DNA of 40,432 nucleotides from positions 1 through 40,432 of the forward strand of contig JNEM01016108.1 in the NCBI GenBank assembly GCA_000697335.1. The letters run 5' to 3'. Of this stretch, positions 1 to 12,472 are shown one piece after another. This DNA comes from Conidiobolus incongruus B7586 (lineage: Eukaryota > Entomophthoromycota > Entomophthoromycetes > Entomophthorales > Conidiobolaceae). How positions within the stretch are numbered: the stretch's first letter is position 1; each line of letters starts with the position of its first letter. The translations under genes and the position numbers were made by a program. Below the pieces are notes generated by a model. It had not been told where the DNA came from, did no database searches, and saw nothing but the letters and a program-made list of their open reading frames with translations.

Positions 1-114
1 AAAACCTATTATTTTACATGATAATTGCAAAATACATAAATCTAAAGCTATAAAAAACTTTCTAATTAAAAATAACTAGAAAGAACTACCACATCTAGTA
101 TATTTTTTTGATTA
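1..114 (+). mobile_element. Tc1/mariner transposase fragment, copy A (cut by window edge)
   Basis: These bases match 884-997 of the next copy at 113 of 114 positions. The single difference is C at 988 against T at 105. The segment encodes the same DDE-transposase stretch, including the LHDN motif region, and shares the same in-frame TAG after the KNN residues. The match stops abruptly after 114, so this is either the 3' part of another copy truncated at its junction or a small duplication of copy B. Identity to B is far higher than among B, C and D, so the duplication is recent and came after the element had already lost its reading frame. Confidence 0.75.
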
Positions 115-199
115 AAAAATTAACTTTTTAAAATTGGTTGTTTAATTTAATCATACTTAAACCAAATAGTAATCATCAAAAGTTTTTTATTTTGGTATT

Positions 200-1210
200 A
201 GTAAAACTTAACCATAAACCCTTTAAAATTATTTAAAATTTACAAGCAACTTTTAATAATAAAGTATTATCTTAATTAACAATTTATCACTAGGTAAATT
301 ACTTTAAAATTAAAAGAGAAACTATTTAAAACCTGTTAAAATCTAGAAAACCAACTTCAACTATTATTTTTTTAATTGTAAATAGAGTGAAAAAATATAT
401 TAAAAAGCACTTTTTTATTTTAGCTAGAGAATTATCTAAGCACTTTAATATTAGTTTTACAAGTATTTTATATATTTTAAAGTTTAAACTAAAATTAATA
501 AATAAAAATGTAAAATAGGTACCTTATAATTTAACTAAAGCTTAAAAAAAAGCTAGAGTAGCTATTGTTAAACAAAACCTATTGAAATATTACTAGAAGC
601 CTAAACTTTTACAGCAAATAATTATAATTGATGAATCTTGGATCTTTATATATAATCTTTTACCAAAACACAAATCAAAATGCTAGATTAAGTTAAATCA
701 ACCCCCTCTATAAATCCCTTTAAATAAACACTTTGTTAATAAACAAATGTTAATTATTATAATAAATTATAATAGTATATGCTATTTTTATTTAATTCCT
801 AAAGGAAAATCAATTAATAATAAACTATATATTGCTTTTTTAAATAAAAGTATTTCTAATTGGTGTTCTCAATATAATTTAAAAAAACCTATTATTTTAC
901 ATGATAATTGCAAAATACATAAATCTAAAGCTATAAAAAACTTTCTAATTAAAAATAACTAGAAAGAACTACCACATCTAGTATATTCTTTTGATTATAA
1001 CTTATATAATTATAATTGCTTTAAGCAATTAAAAAACTAGCTTGCAGGAAAAAAAATTTCTATAGGAAAATTTAATTGGTTTGTAAAACATTAAATTTTA
1101 GTTTTTAATAAAAAGAACTATTTTTTAAGTGTTAGAAGTTTGTTAAAAGTATAGTAAAAAGTTATTAATAATAAAAGAAACTATTAAATTTATATTATAT
1201 ATTTATTTTT
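200..1210 (+). pseudogene. Decayed Tc1/mariner transposase, copy B
   Basis: One forward frame gives a recognisable Tc1/mariner transposase broken by many stops. From about 240 a helix-turn-helix-like N-terminal part is visible. A VPYNLTKA motif typical of mariner proteins follows near 519-545, then the first catalytic motif IIDESW (DESW at 630-641). The longest open part, 747-962, ends in PIILHDNCKIHKSKAIKNFL, whose HDN carries the second catalytic Asp (903-905). The third acidic motif near 990-1040 is degraded. About ten in-frame stops are all TAA or TAG, none TGA, at positions where the family has Gln or Trp. Terminal inverted repeats could not be placed. It is certainly non-functional. The type of element is clear; its exact limits are not. 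Confidence 0.8.
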
Positions 1211-2435
1211 ATATATCATATATTCAAATGTTTATTTATTTTTAATTGCAAAAAATTCCCATTATTAAAAATACAGAGTAATATTTAATCATTTTTAAAT
1301 TAGATGCAAATTAAAGTAAAGAAAGAGTAAAATTCTCTGATCCTTTCTTCTTCAGATCTATTGATATTCATGTAACAGAATAAATCTAATATGTAATGAG
1401 GAATATACAATTGATTTGTGTCAACATTCATTAATGTTGAAATATTTCAAACTTAATTTATAATTAGAAGGATGATATTCATTGAAATTCAATTTAAATT
1501 TGCCTAATGAAATATTCAAGGTATGAACTTTATTCAAGGAATTATAGTATCTGTATTGTCAGGCTTTTGAATTGCTATATTCACACTGAATGCTGGCATT
1601 CACACTATTATCATATATTTCCTAAAATAATCAGATTGAAGATAGGGTGAAAAGAGTTGACTATCACAGAATATAAAGAGATTCCTTAACCAATATTAAA
1701 TATTCCATAATTGAAGATATACTAAAAATTGAATTATGTATACACCATGCACAGTTATTTCAAATATCTGCATCTCTAACCTTATATTTAAAGATTTGTA
1801 TTTCTCAAGTATTTTAATGTTTTACTAAAGCTAACACATTAAAATTTGTATTATACACCAAAAGTGCTTTGAGAATTATTTTGATATTGTAAGCAAGAAA
1901 TAAATATTGTTTTAATTTAAAATGTTTTTTTCAAACTATCCAAAAAATTAAATATATTTCAAATAATATATTATTCATTATAAAATTCTTGGAATTTTAC
2001 AATATTAATCTATATTAATATAATTTATAGAATAATTATATAATTTCTTTATTTTTTTATATATATTTGTTTATTTAAATCTAATGATATATTTGAAATA
2101 TCAGAAATTAAAAAGATCTCCCATTACTTTAAGTTTAAGGTGATATTAGAGTAAAGGTATATTAAGAAATATTTATTTATATCAGTTAAAATATTATTAA
2201 AACATTTTAATTCTAATTAGTTAAATATATTATTTATATTTTTACTTATATTTTAACTTGGATAAATTTACATAATTATGAACTAAATATCTTATAATTT
2301 AAATAATATTAAGGAAAGCTAAAATAATAATAATTAAAGAAAGCTTATAAGGTATTATCAAAAACAAAGGCTATTGTAATAAATTTTTATAATTAACCAT
2401 TTATACATCTTTTTATATAATTTTTTATTATTATA
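1211..2435. other. Gene-free AT-rich stretch
   Basis: No convincing coding frame, RNA gene or element was found. The part near 1330-1700 is a little less A/T-rich than its surroundings but holds no exon-like frame. Confidence 0.5.
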
Positions 2436-2439
2436 TAAA

Positions 2440-2995
2440 TTAAAAAGTTAAGTCAAATTAAAACAATCCCTTTGATGGATTATAATAAATAAATATTTTT
2501 TAATTGATAAATATTATTTTAATAAGCAAACATTAATTATAATATAGATTATAATAACATATATTATACTGATTTATACTTTTAAAAAAAATAAATTAAA
2601 AATAAGTTTTGCATTGTTATTTTAAATCTAAGTTTACTCATTTATTACTTTTGATATATTTTAAAAATACCAATTATTTTATTTTATTTTATTTATCATA
2701 AAATATAAAAAATTAAAACTTTAAAAATTTTCTTATTAAAAATAATTACAAAAAAGTTATTATATTGAATATATTCATTAAAATAAAATTTATAAAATTA
2801 TGATTATTTTTAATAAATAGAAAATTAACTTATAATAATGAAAACTATTTTAAAAAATTTTTTTAATTAATAAATTTTCAAATATGAACTTGAATAAATA
2901 GAACTATTAATAAATATTAAATTTTTGATAAAAATATAGCAAAAAGCTATTAATAATAGAAAAGAATATCGATTTTATATTTTATTTTTAATTAT
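2440..2995 (+). mobile_element. Decayed Tc1/mariner relic, copy C
   Basis: Two blocks resemble copy B in the same order and orientation. About 2455-2590 corresponds to about 695-800 of B, including the start of the open segment. About 2905-2990 corresponds to B's 3' block near 1140-1210, with the shared run AGCAAAAAGCTATTAATAAT-like against AGTAAAAAGTTATTAATAAT. Between them the similarity is mostly lost. It is older or more heavily mutated than B, has no usable frame and no visible ends. Confidence 0.55.
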
Positions 2996-3900
2996 TTATT
3001 TATTTTCAATTTTATAAACTATATATTATTCAAAATCAAGAGTGATAGCAATCTAATTATCGTATACAAGTATTTCTCTGGTAAAAAACATTGAAATTGG
3101 CAAATGGATATGAGTAATTTTAAAATATCAACTTAATAAAATTACTATATAAAGTAATAATAAGTATAATATTTTCCTATTATCTTTAATTATTATTTTT
3201 TTTAAAAACTTATCTATAACAAAGAAAAAAATATCAAGATTATTCTTAAATTATTTAATTATTTTCATAATATAGGTTTATATAGATATATATTTCAGGT
3301 AAATTCATATATTATAATAATATATTATAGACCTTAAATAATATTTTAATTATAATATATTTTAATTATAGTTTCATATTAAAAGCTTAATTATTATTAA
3401 TATAATATATAATATAAATTTAAATTGATATTGATATTTTCAGGATAAAATTTTATTAATATATATTTTTTAAAATTATAAATTTTACAGTTTTATTTTT
3501 GATTAGTCAGATAATTTAATTGATTATAAATTAAGTTTTAATATAAAGTATATATAAGGATTTTAAGCTTGAAATTTTCATAAATCCACTTATGATATAT
3601 ATTATATAAAAATTAGTTATTTTGAAATTTCAAAATAACTATTAAAGATATTTATTTTAATTAATATTATATTTAAAATCATTTAATATTATTCAAAAAT
3701 CATAAGTTATTTATAAAATTTATATTATATTTAAAAATATTATTTATTACTACCTTTGTCTTTTCTAAAATTAAATAACAAATAATTATTAAAATTTTGA
3801 TTATTTATATTAATATCAATTTATATTATAAATGAAATAAAATATTAATTAAAATAGACTTTAAATATATAATGAATATATATTTTGAATATTAATATTA
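2996..3900. other. Gene-free AT-rich stretch between transposon relics
   Basis: Extremely A/T-rich sequence with no coding frame or recognisable element. It may be further decayed transposon sequence, but I could not align it. Confidence 0.45.
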
Positions 3901-3904
3901 TAAA

Positions 3905-4330
3905 AAATTATTTTATTATTATGTTATTCCTTAAGGAAAACTGAGTAATAAATTTTATATATATTCAAATAAAATAATTTCTAATTGGTGTTTTAGAATA
4001 TAATTAAATATTATCTATCATTGTATATAATAATTATATTATATATTAATATAAACTAATTAATAATTTCCTCATGAAAATAAATAAAAAGGCCACCAAA
4101 TTTAAAATATTAAATAAACTGTAATTTTTGTGATTATAATTACTTCAGACAATTAAAGAATCTGCTTGTATGAAAGTATATTTCAAAAAATAAGTTTAAT
4201 CTGTTGATAAAATATCAGAATTCAGATTTAAATAAAAAAAGGGTTTTTTAAGTGTTAGAAGTTTGCTAAAAATATTCTAAAGAGTTTGTAATAAAAAAAG
4301 AGAGTTAATTTTATACTGTTCATTTATTTC
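3905..4330 (+). mobile_element. Decayed Tc1/mariner relic, copy D
   Basis: The order of motifs follows copy B. Near 3925-4000 the DNA resembles 785-880 of B (the CCTTAAGGAAAACTGAGTAA block against CCTAAAGGAAAATCAATTAA, then TTTCTAATTGGTGTT). At 4130-4330 it resembles 990-1200 of B, sharing GTGTTAGAAGTTTG and the AATTAAAGAATCTGCTTG-like block. It is a second, independently decayed 3' half of the same family with no open frame. Some of its stop positions are shared with B and others are private. Confidence 0.65.
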
Positions 4331-5579
4331 TATTAATCAAGTATAAAAAATTATATTGAAATTTATTTAAAAAGTATTTCATTACTTAATCTTTAGAGCA
4401 ATAATTACAAAATTTCAATGTCCTTTTTTATCAATTATAATATAAGAATATATATAGTATATTCTAAATATATTTATTATATCAGGTAAGTTAAATCTGA
4501 TTTCATTTTTTAGTTACTGATTGATTTAACATTGTTGAAAAATTGGTCAATATTGTTTGGACTTATTAAGGAGTCATTCGACTATCTAAAGAGTATTCAA
4601 ACAATCAGTTACTTGCAACTTCAAAATATTGTTTCTAATATTTTTAAATTGAAACAGTAAACAATAACGAAAAATACAATTTCTCCAGAGTTTTTAATAT
4701 ATTTACAAGTGGAGAAGTTATTGTGCAAATATTTTTCAAATGATATTTCTCTAATTTTTATGACACAAATATTTAAGTTATTAAATATTTGAAATTGGAT
4801 CAAATTTCTTTAAATTCACCTAAGCGTTTAATAAAGTATTAATTAATGAAAATATAAAGATCATGACCTGAAAGACAATAATAAGGATTAAATTATAAAC
4901 ATTATATCAAAAATATAAACACTAATCATCTAACCCAATGAGATATGCTGCTGATTTCCTGAATTATAATAAATTCGGTTAATAGAATTTGTCATGATCT
5001 GCTTATGAAACTTTGAATTATTGATATGTGGATATATCTCAATTTCGATTAAAAGACTGATATTCAAACTATGAATCATTCAAATAATTGAAACTTACAC
5101 CATATTTATTAGACATTATACAATCTGACTTTTTTTGACAATTTTAACTAATATAAACTACGGAAAATTTTTGAAATGATTGTTATTATCGAATTGAAAC
5201 GGTTAATTAAATTAAAAGGTATAGTTTTAATCAATTAAAATTAAAATTTCTAGTTATTGAATCATGATATAAATATTTTTACAATAATATTACCATAATT
5301 ACCTAATCTAACATTGACACCAAATATTTATTAAAATATTAAATTTAATACTTGTATTTAATAAGCTAAATTAATTAAATTAGATCTAATCTCAATACAA
5401 TTTTGAATTCATTAACTTATAATCAATTTGTTTCAATTCAAAACTTTACAATTAGTGTGTTTTCAGCAGAGTAACATGTTTGTTATAAATCAGCCAAAAA
5501 CCCAATGAGCTTTCTTTTTAGTCGAATGATAATTTAAACTCTTTATCTATTATTAATTTTTATATAATCTTTTAATTGT
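4331..5579. other. Intergenic stretch upstream of the orphan membrane protein gene
   Basis: No gene is supported. A weak inverted arrangement lies near 4512-4616: AGTTACTGATTG then ATTGTTTG on one side, CAAACAAT and CAGTTACT on the other. It could be the remains of a small non-autonomous element, but stems are short and the loop is long. Confidence 0.4.
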
Positions 5580-6292
5580 ATGGAGCAAGCTTTAAGTTCT
5601 CCTATTTCTGTTGAATTTGCATCACCTCTGAAGCAGAAACAAAAGACCGAGTCAATGAAAAGCGAAACTCAGGATAGCATAGATACTTCTCTTTATAAAC
5701 CTTTACCAATTGATTTATCAATAACAGCTTGTGGTATTGAAATTAATATTATTCATTTACATTATGGTACTACTTTATATTTTTATATCAATTTTATCAA
5801 TTTTATTTAATCTTGAATATTTTAGAAACCACCAATGACTGTATATTGTTAATAAAAATAGTTACGGTATTGACTATTGTGTTTTTCCTAGTACTAGTAA
5901 TTGAAGGGACTATTAATTCGAATATGTATACGCCTCTTTTACCTTTGACAACAATTGGATTTCTGTTAGATTATAGATTACTATGTTTCCTATTATTAAG
6001 CATTAGTTTAATAATATTCTTACTAATAAGTTTGATACTGCGTTGGGGACCTGCATTAGATAATGAATTAGAAAATGAAGGAGAAGTGGTAGTAACACAA
6101 ACTTGTTTACCACCAACAGATTGGAAAGCAGTGACTTTTCCGAATGTTCCAAAAATTTGTATGCTTTCTTCTGACCCAGAACTGGACAAATATGAGAAAA
6201 AAATACTGCAACCTGAAGCTGAGCCATTATCCAGTTCAGCACCCCTACCAACAACCAAGACTCCTCAGTTACCTTCGCTAGCTGGTCGTTAG
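5580..6292 (+). CDS. Orphan protein with two or three membrane segments
   Basis: I do not recognise the family. Two exons, 5580-5733 and 5826-6292, join in phase (154 + 467 nt) into 206 residues ending in TAG. The start is the first ATG in frame after a long A/T-rich leader. The cytosolic-looking N-terminus (about 1-50) is polar and Ser-rich. Hydrophobic stretches follow at about 58-78 (IVTVLTIVFFLVLVI) and about 88-122 (a long Leu/Ile block broken by DYR, so one or two helices). The C-terminal 80 residues are acidic then Pro/Ser-rich, with a WKAVTFPNVPKI segment. The 92-nt intron has GT/AG ends. It is convergent with the transporter gene, 216 bp away. Composition is like that of the real genes nearby, and the phase match supports a gene; function is unknown. 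Confidence 0.65.
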
Positions 6293-6360
6293 TAGAACAC
6301 TGATATTGAATTTTAATTCAATTGGATTCAATTATATATTTATTATCATTCAACTATATT

Positions 6361-6379
6361 ATATATATATATATATATA
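6361..6379. repeat. (AT)n microsatellite
   Basis: An uninterrupted run of AT dinucleotides lies between the two convergent genes. Confidence 0.8.
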
Positions 6380-6508
6380 CTAAAATTAAATACATGTTTT
6401 TACTTAATAAAATTGTGTGAATTATTTGAAAAATATTTAGCATTTATCAAATGATATATTTTATATATATTCTGCCTTTTTATTGGATGTTGATGTATAT
6501 TTTATTAA

Positions 6509-8221
6509 TTAATTTGTTGCTTCTGATTCTACATTTTGATTATTAGACCTGGACGAGCTATTTCCAAATTCTTTCCATGTAATATTATTCACACCGAAGA
6601 ATCCTAAGATTACTAAAACAGCTCCAATGTAATAGTATACAGATGGTCGTACTCCATGAATAATGATTTCTCCAACAATAGAAATAGGAATCTAAAATAA
6701 GGTATAAAATATCAGTCACAGTGAATTATAAAATTGTATATTAATTGTATTACTGTAAATGAAAGACCTAAGGTAACGACCAATGGTGAAGTCTATATAA
6801 ATTATAATTAAGATACGCATCGATTTTGAAATTATCAAGGTAATACTTACTAACATAACAGCATATAGCCATAAATAATCAGATCTAGAGAAAATTGATT
6901 AAATTGAATTCAAATATTAATGAAAGAATAGTGAATTACAGAACTGTTCCTAATAAAGCACCGATAAACAAAATTAACCAGATGGTACCATTTGGAGGGA
7001 AACTAAAAGGTTCGAATCCAGTGTAATGAATGATAGCAAATACAGGAATTAAAATGATCAAATTAATCAAACCAACGAAACCTAAGAATAATTGAGGATC
7101 TACCAATTCATCATCAACCTTGAGCTTTAAGAATGTAATATAAAGTCCATAGAATACAGATCCCAATAATGCTATCAAATCTCCAACAAATGAGTGATTG
7201 TTTCCAGAAGTATCTGAAGATTGAGAATCCAATAATGCAATGACCACTACACCAGCCAAGCTGTAGAAAAAAGGTAAAATTTAGCCAATCAAATTGATGA
7301 ATCATTCATTCATTACCTCACAGCAACTCCCAATAATTTGATTTTGGTAAATTTTTCAACTTTGAAAAATGTTCCCAAAATAAGTGTGAATACCCCTAAA
7401 AATAAAAATGACAATATTATGAATAGTGAAAAGCCAATATTAAAAGGAAAAGTTACCGGAAGTAGAACTCAAAATAGTGCTACTGGCGACACTGGTTAAG
7501 GCAATTGATAAGTTACTGGACCAGTTGGCAATAAACCAAAGAATACAGAATTGTAAACTTAACTTTGCAGTCTATAAAAAGATCATGATTTTAATAATGA
7601 TAAGATATATAATATGAAACTACTATACCTCAAAGTCAGAGAATTTTTCGCGTTTAGGTTGAGTCTTGGAGTCTATATCTTCAACATTGGTAATATTATC
7701 ATCTATATATCTAGTCTTAAATAAAATTAGTAATTATATAAATTAGATCAGTTCAAATATCCACCTCGAGATTAGTTCTGACTTCCATTAAAAGTGGGCT
7801 AAAGGTAGTTAATAGTTCATAAAGAATGAATAACACACGTAAAGAAAGAAAACAATAAGGAGCAAATTAAGAACAAGCACAAGAACCAAGGGTGAATAAA
7901 TTTAACAAAATTTCCAAACATCAGATACAGGAAAAAAATTAGTAAAATAAAATAATTTTACCTCGAAGCATCCTCTACCTGCGAAGAATTTTTACCAGTA
8001 AATTTTTTAATTATTCTGGTAGAATACACTATCACAAGGTATAAAGAAAAACAGCCAGTATTAAAATAAGTTAAGAAAAAAGGACGATTGAAGGACTGAT
8101 CTTGGAATAAAAAACTGGTTAAAAATGAAGAACCGACCCATAGTAAAACAACACCTAACAAAAAGATAAGACCCAGGATATATCTACTTCTTGGAGATTT
8201 AATATATTTTAATATGAACAT
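6509..8221 (-). CDS. SLC35F5-type (EamA/DMT) membrane transporter
   Basis: Nine exons splice with consistent phase into about 383 residues: ATG at 8221, exon 1 to 7962, stop TAA at 6509-6511. The protein belongs to the drug/metabolite transporter superfamily, nearest to SLC35F5 and the yeast vacuolar-membrane proteins YML018C/Thi74. Visible hallmarks are about ten hydrophobic helices and the family segment FIANWSSNLSIALTSVASST. Then come STSGVFTLILG and KLLGVAVSLAGVVVI in the first EamA half. The second half has GDLIALLGSVFYGLYITFLK, then DYLWLYAVMLTSPLVVTLGL, SFTIPISIVGE and VLVILGFFGVN. The short hydrophilic C-tail is Ser/Asn-rich. A polar loop of about 55 residues follows the first two helices. 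The substrate of this subfamily is not settled; a vacuolar or Golgi membrane is likely by homology. The family call is firm, small exon borders less so. Confidence 0.88.
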
Positions 8222-10026
8222 TGTTTTAATATATTAAAAATGGGAAAGAGAGATGTAATCAAAATGTTTCAAAATTCAACTCAGATTAATCTAATCAAAT
8301 TTTAATTTTCTCATTCGGTTGAAAGGATAATTATCCTTTTATTCAATTAAATTATCCACTGAATTTCAAATATTGGTGAGATGCAACATAGATTTGTATA
8401 ACATATATTATTTTATCCCTTATTTTTAATAAAAAATAGTTTTATTTATAACCATATTATTCGATAATTTCGTGTTTATAATTAAAGATAAATCAATACC
8501 CTATATATCCAGCTCATTTTTAATAAAAAAAATCTAATTTTGACTTAATCCCATATAATGATTTTCACATTAGCTATCTTGAAAAGTATGATTTAAATGA
8601 TTTAAAATAAATCGGACATTTAATTTAATTGTGGATTTAAAAGGATGAGTCATTGAAAATTTTGCCACAAATGGGATTCTTATATAGAAAAAATATATTA
8701 TTGCTCTAATAAATCTATACAATACTTAGTGTATACTAGATCAATATTAAAGCTAATTATATAATTATTATGTTAGGTGCGCAAAATATTGAATAAAACA
8801 TGAATCTATAAGGATCATAATATCAATAAACTATAAAAAAAATTTAAATCAATATTTCCATATTTATATCTTTTCCAGTTAATAATAAAATAATAAGTTT
8901 TTAAGTATGTAGCACATAGTCATATTATAAGGTTTTAAAAGGAAAAAAATCCTAATTATCACTGGTTTCACAAAAATAAAGTGTCATTTTTGAAGATTGT
9001 AATAAACTTAATTATAAATAATAATTTATTTATATTAATTTTATCTACAAGATTTAAAATGTAATATATCACTTAATAACCAAACTTTAATATATAACAA
9101 TTCCACTAATCTATTATTGTTTCAATTATTAATTTATAAAACAAAGTAGTATTTGATATTTTGTAGAATATTAGATAAATATTTCATTAATTACAAATTT
9201 TTTGTAAATTTTTAATAATTAATTGAAGTATTAGCTTATTAAAACTTTATTAGTAATCCTTTTTTAAACATTTTTTATATTAACAACTATTTATATAAGA
9301 AGAATTATCTTTGTTTAAATTTATTTGAATATTACTTTTACTATAACTTAGTGAATTTATTCAATAGAAATAATATAAAATGACTAAATTAAGAAAAAAA
9401 AATAATTATCTGATTATATATCAAATAAGACTGTAATAAGAATTAAATATTAAAATGAAAGATTAAATACTATTAATTATATTGTTCAAAATATTTAATA
9501 ATCTGAATAAAGAAAATTCACCACTCTGAATAAATAGAATTTTTAAGTCATTACTTGTATTTGAGATTATTTGATATATCTAATGAATTATTAAATTAAT
9601 CAGAACATAATCTATAATTTTAAAGTAATACAAGGAATAAAGATATATTAAATGCTCTAACTACATGAATAGACTTCAACAAAATTCAATTAATATTTTA
9701 ATAAAATATTATTTTATTTTCTTTTTATCGAATTGAATTTTTTTTCTTATATATATCACTAATATCGAATTTGGCTTAGTACACACTGAATGATGATAGC
9801 TTAAAAGATTGATTGATATAAATACATAAAATGAGATAAATCAAAATTTTTAATTTTATTTAATCATTATAACAAATTTAATATTAATACATTAATACAG
9901 TGGCAATCCATAAAAACAAATGAAATATTAATGGATGCTATTGATAGTTATCATGGATGATATCATTCATATTTGTATATGGGGAGAAATAATTTTTAGA
10001 TTAAGCATACTTGATCGATATATAAA
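8222..10026. other. Intergenic, 1.8 kb
   Basis: This lies between the start of the transporter gene and the 3' end of ATG13. I see only A/T-rich sequence with no exon-like frame, RNA gene or repeat. Confidence 0.5.
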
Positions 10027-12472
10027 TCAAGAAATATTGAGTTCGCTCATATCAAATAACATGGAATCATCATGAATATTTTGGTTCTTTTCCTCTTCGT
10101 ATTGAGTATCTGGTGTCACGGTGAGTGGGATGGTATTGGATTTCATTTTAGGATAATGGAGTTGATCACTAGGTACAGACTTTGATGTCGATTTGGCGTT
10201 GTTGTGCTCGTTATGGATTCGGGATACGTTGAAACTACTTGGTAATGGACTACCAGCAAGGAAAAAATGTTTTTGTGTGGGAGTAGGAATTTGAAGAGGG
10301 GAAGACTGAGGGTAGTCACAAGGCAAACTATGTTCTTCTGATTCGTTGGCTGTAGGTTGTTCCTCTACTTTTTGAGTAGTTGGAAAGTTTAATGAAACGA
10401 GGGATGATTGAAGTTGTTGAAATTGATCAAGCATCATTTGAGACCGCGATAAATCAACGGAAGTAGAACATTCATTGAAAAGTCTCAAGGGCTTCCTATT
10501 GTCAATGGCCTTAACCAACTCACTAATATCATCTTCTTGAGAGCTAAGGTCATATGAAGACCCACCAGATCCTCTACGTGGATGACGGGATTTGGATTCA
10601 TAAGACTCGCGACCCATAATCAATTTACCAGAGTTTGTTGATCTTGGATATCCAGAATCGGAATATTCAGTGATAATAGGGAATTTGATGCCAAATGAAG
10701 AGGAGAGTTTGGACGATGGTAAAGGTGATTCAGCACGAAATCCCGAAGCAGGAGATGCTCTAGGAATATTAGATTGCATAGGATGAGGCGATCCTTTGCA
10801 ATCTGTGTTATATGATTTATAAGATGAAGGCTGGTTATGTGTGGAAGAGGGTGATGAAGATAATGAAGGTGAGCCAACATGCAAAGAGGGTGATTTTCTT
10901 GTATACATAGTTAAATAAGATGGGGGCGAAGCTTTGAAGGATCCATATGACCCTTGTTGCTTTTCATTAGCTAAGAACCGAGTCAAAAAACTTTCAGATC
11001 CCTGTGAGCGACCAGAGTCAGGTATATTATATTTCTGAGATGAAACCGAAGATGGATTAGCAAAATGAGGAGGTGCATTACTAAGACGAGAATTCGAAGA
11101 TCCCTGACTGCCAATTCGAAGTTCTTGCTGAGATAAACCAGGAAATGATCCAGGACTATTGGATGCATAGGATATCGGCGATGCCGTGCGATCATTAATT
11201 GAGTTCTATAACTTATATTTAATAAATGCTTAATGATAATAAAAATATGAATTACTTGTCGCGATCTTGAATCACCATGAATTTGATCATCATTTTGAAA
11301 ACAGGAACTCAAATAGTTTTCTCCATCCTCAACGAAAAAGTCACACTTTTTTCTAGAAATCAAAAATAACTCAAGAGTGCTAATAAGGAATATGATTAGA
11401 AATAGAAGCGAAAAGCAAATTGTTAAAATAGCAGTACCCTTGACTTGTTGTTAAACTTTGAAAGTGGTTTTGAGTACATTCAAGGATGTTTTGGTATTCT
11501 TTGGGAATATTATCTAATAAAAATATTTAATAATTTGAGGATAAATATATTGAGTTGAGCATATAGGTTACCAATCCCAATCTCATTAGAGTGATTCGTT
11601 GTTTGGTATAAAAATCTATATCCAACTCTCAAACCCTTCGTTTTGGTTGATTTTAGCCGATTAAATAGACGATATGCAGGAAGAAGTCTAATATAAGTAT
11701 CAAACGATTTAAAAAAAGCAATTGCTTGCTTGTAAAAAGTAATAGAATCACTATTCGAATCAATTCTATCTTTACTAAATCAAAAGTTAGTTAGAATTTA
11801 ATGAATATTGGTATTGAATACTCACTTTAGACGAAGACACCACTGCTCGATTAAAATAGAATCTTTTATGTTATCATCGTTTTCAAAATTGTAAGGTTTG
11901 TTATTATTTTTTCCTAAATCAAGTTGGAATTTTTTCGTGCCACTATCTACCAAATATATTACTTGATTGGAATTTAATTGAGAACAGTCTAAATAAATTT
12001 CTAAATACAGGGGAGGGATTGGTTCTTCCCGCAGGATGGCTTGACGCCAGGGTCGTGTATCATTTCTGTATAGATCTATATCATCTAATTCAAGACTGAA
12101 CTATAAGAAGAATAAAATTATTTAGTTAAAATTCTAAATTAATGTTGAATATAAGCAATTTACCCATCTATTGGGTCTTTTGTTTAAACTTAACCTCCGC
12201 TGAAGTCCCGAAGCGTTTTTAGCTTGTGTATAATGAGGATGTGTTATTCGATGCTGAAGTATTATTTGAAATACTTTATTATAGAAATTCTAAAAAGAGA
12301 AAAAATTATGTAAGAATCTAAAAAAAAAGTTTTTATACTAAAATTGAAATATTAATATTACTTGTAAAACATCTTCAATGGAGGCTTCATGGTCTTGAGT
12401 TTGATGCTGTGGTCTTGGAGAATGAGGAGGAGAATCACAAGTTTTGTTAGATATAGAATTTTTAGAACTCAT
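10027..12472 (-). CDS. ATG13: Autophagy-related protein 13 (Atg1 complex)
   Basis: Seven exons give about 690 residues (ATG at 12472, stop TGA at 10027-10029). Atg13 is the regulatory, TOR-controlled scaffold of the Atg1 kinase complex that starts autophagosome formation. The N-terminal part, about residues 35-260, is the HORMA domain, seen in FYNKVFQIILQHRITHP, LNKRPNRWFSLELDDI and PPLYLEIYLD. Next is FYKQAIAFFKSFDTYIRLLP and RLKSTKTKGLRVGYRFL. The remainder, about 420 residues, is disordered, rich in Ser, Pro and Asn. Late in the tail DDISELVKAIDNRKPLRLF resembles the fungal Atg17-binding segment. The last residues, DDSMLFDMSEL, match the fungal Atg1-binding tail pattern (LLF-x-MSDM). The many Ser-Pro sites fit TOR/PKA control, as known in yeast. 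It is divergent from ATG16. Confidence 0.9.

Noticed and set aside
200-1210. Stop codons in the transposon as evidence for a changed genetic code
   Set aside because: TAG falls at Trp positions and TAA at Gln positions, and host genes in the window end with TAA, TAG and TGA while using none inside spliced frames.
4621-4803. 60-codon minus-strand open frame
   Set aside because: It is A/T-driven, with no domain, no splice context and no upstream support; probably chance.
7009-7019. GGTTCGAATCC, like a tRNA T-loop
   Set aside because: It is the reverse complement of coding sequence (TGFEP) in the transporter gene, and no cloverleaf surrounds it.
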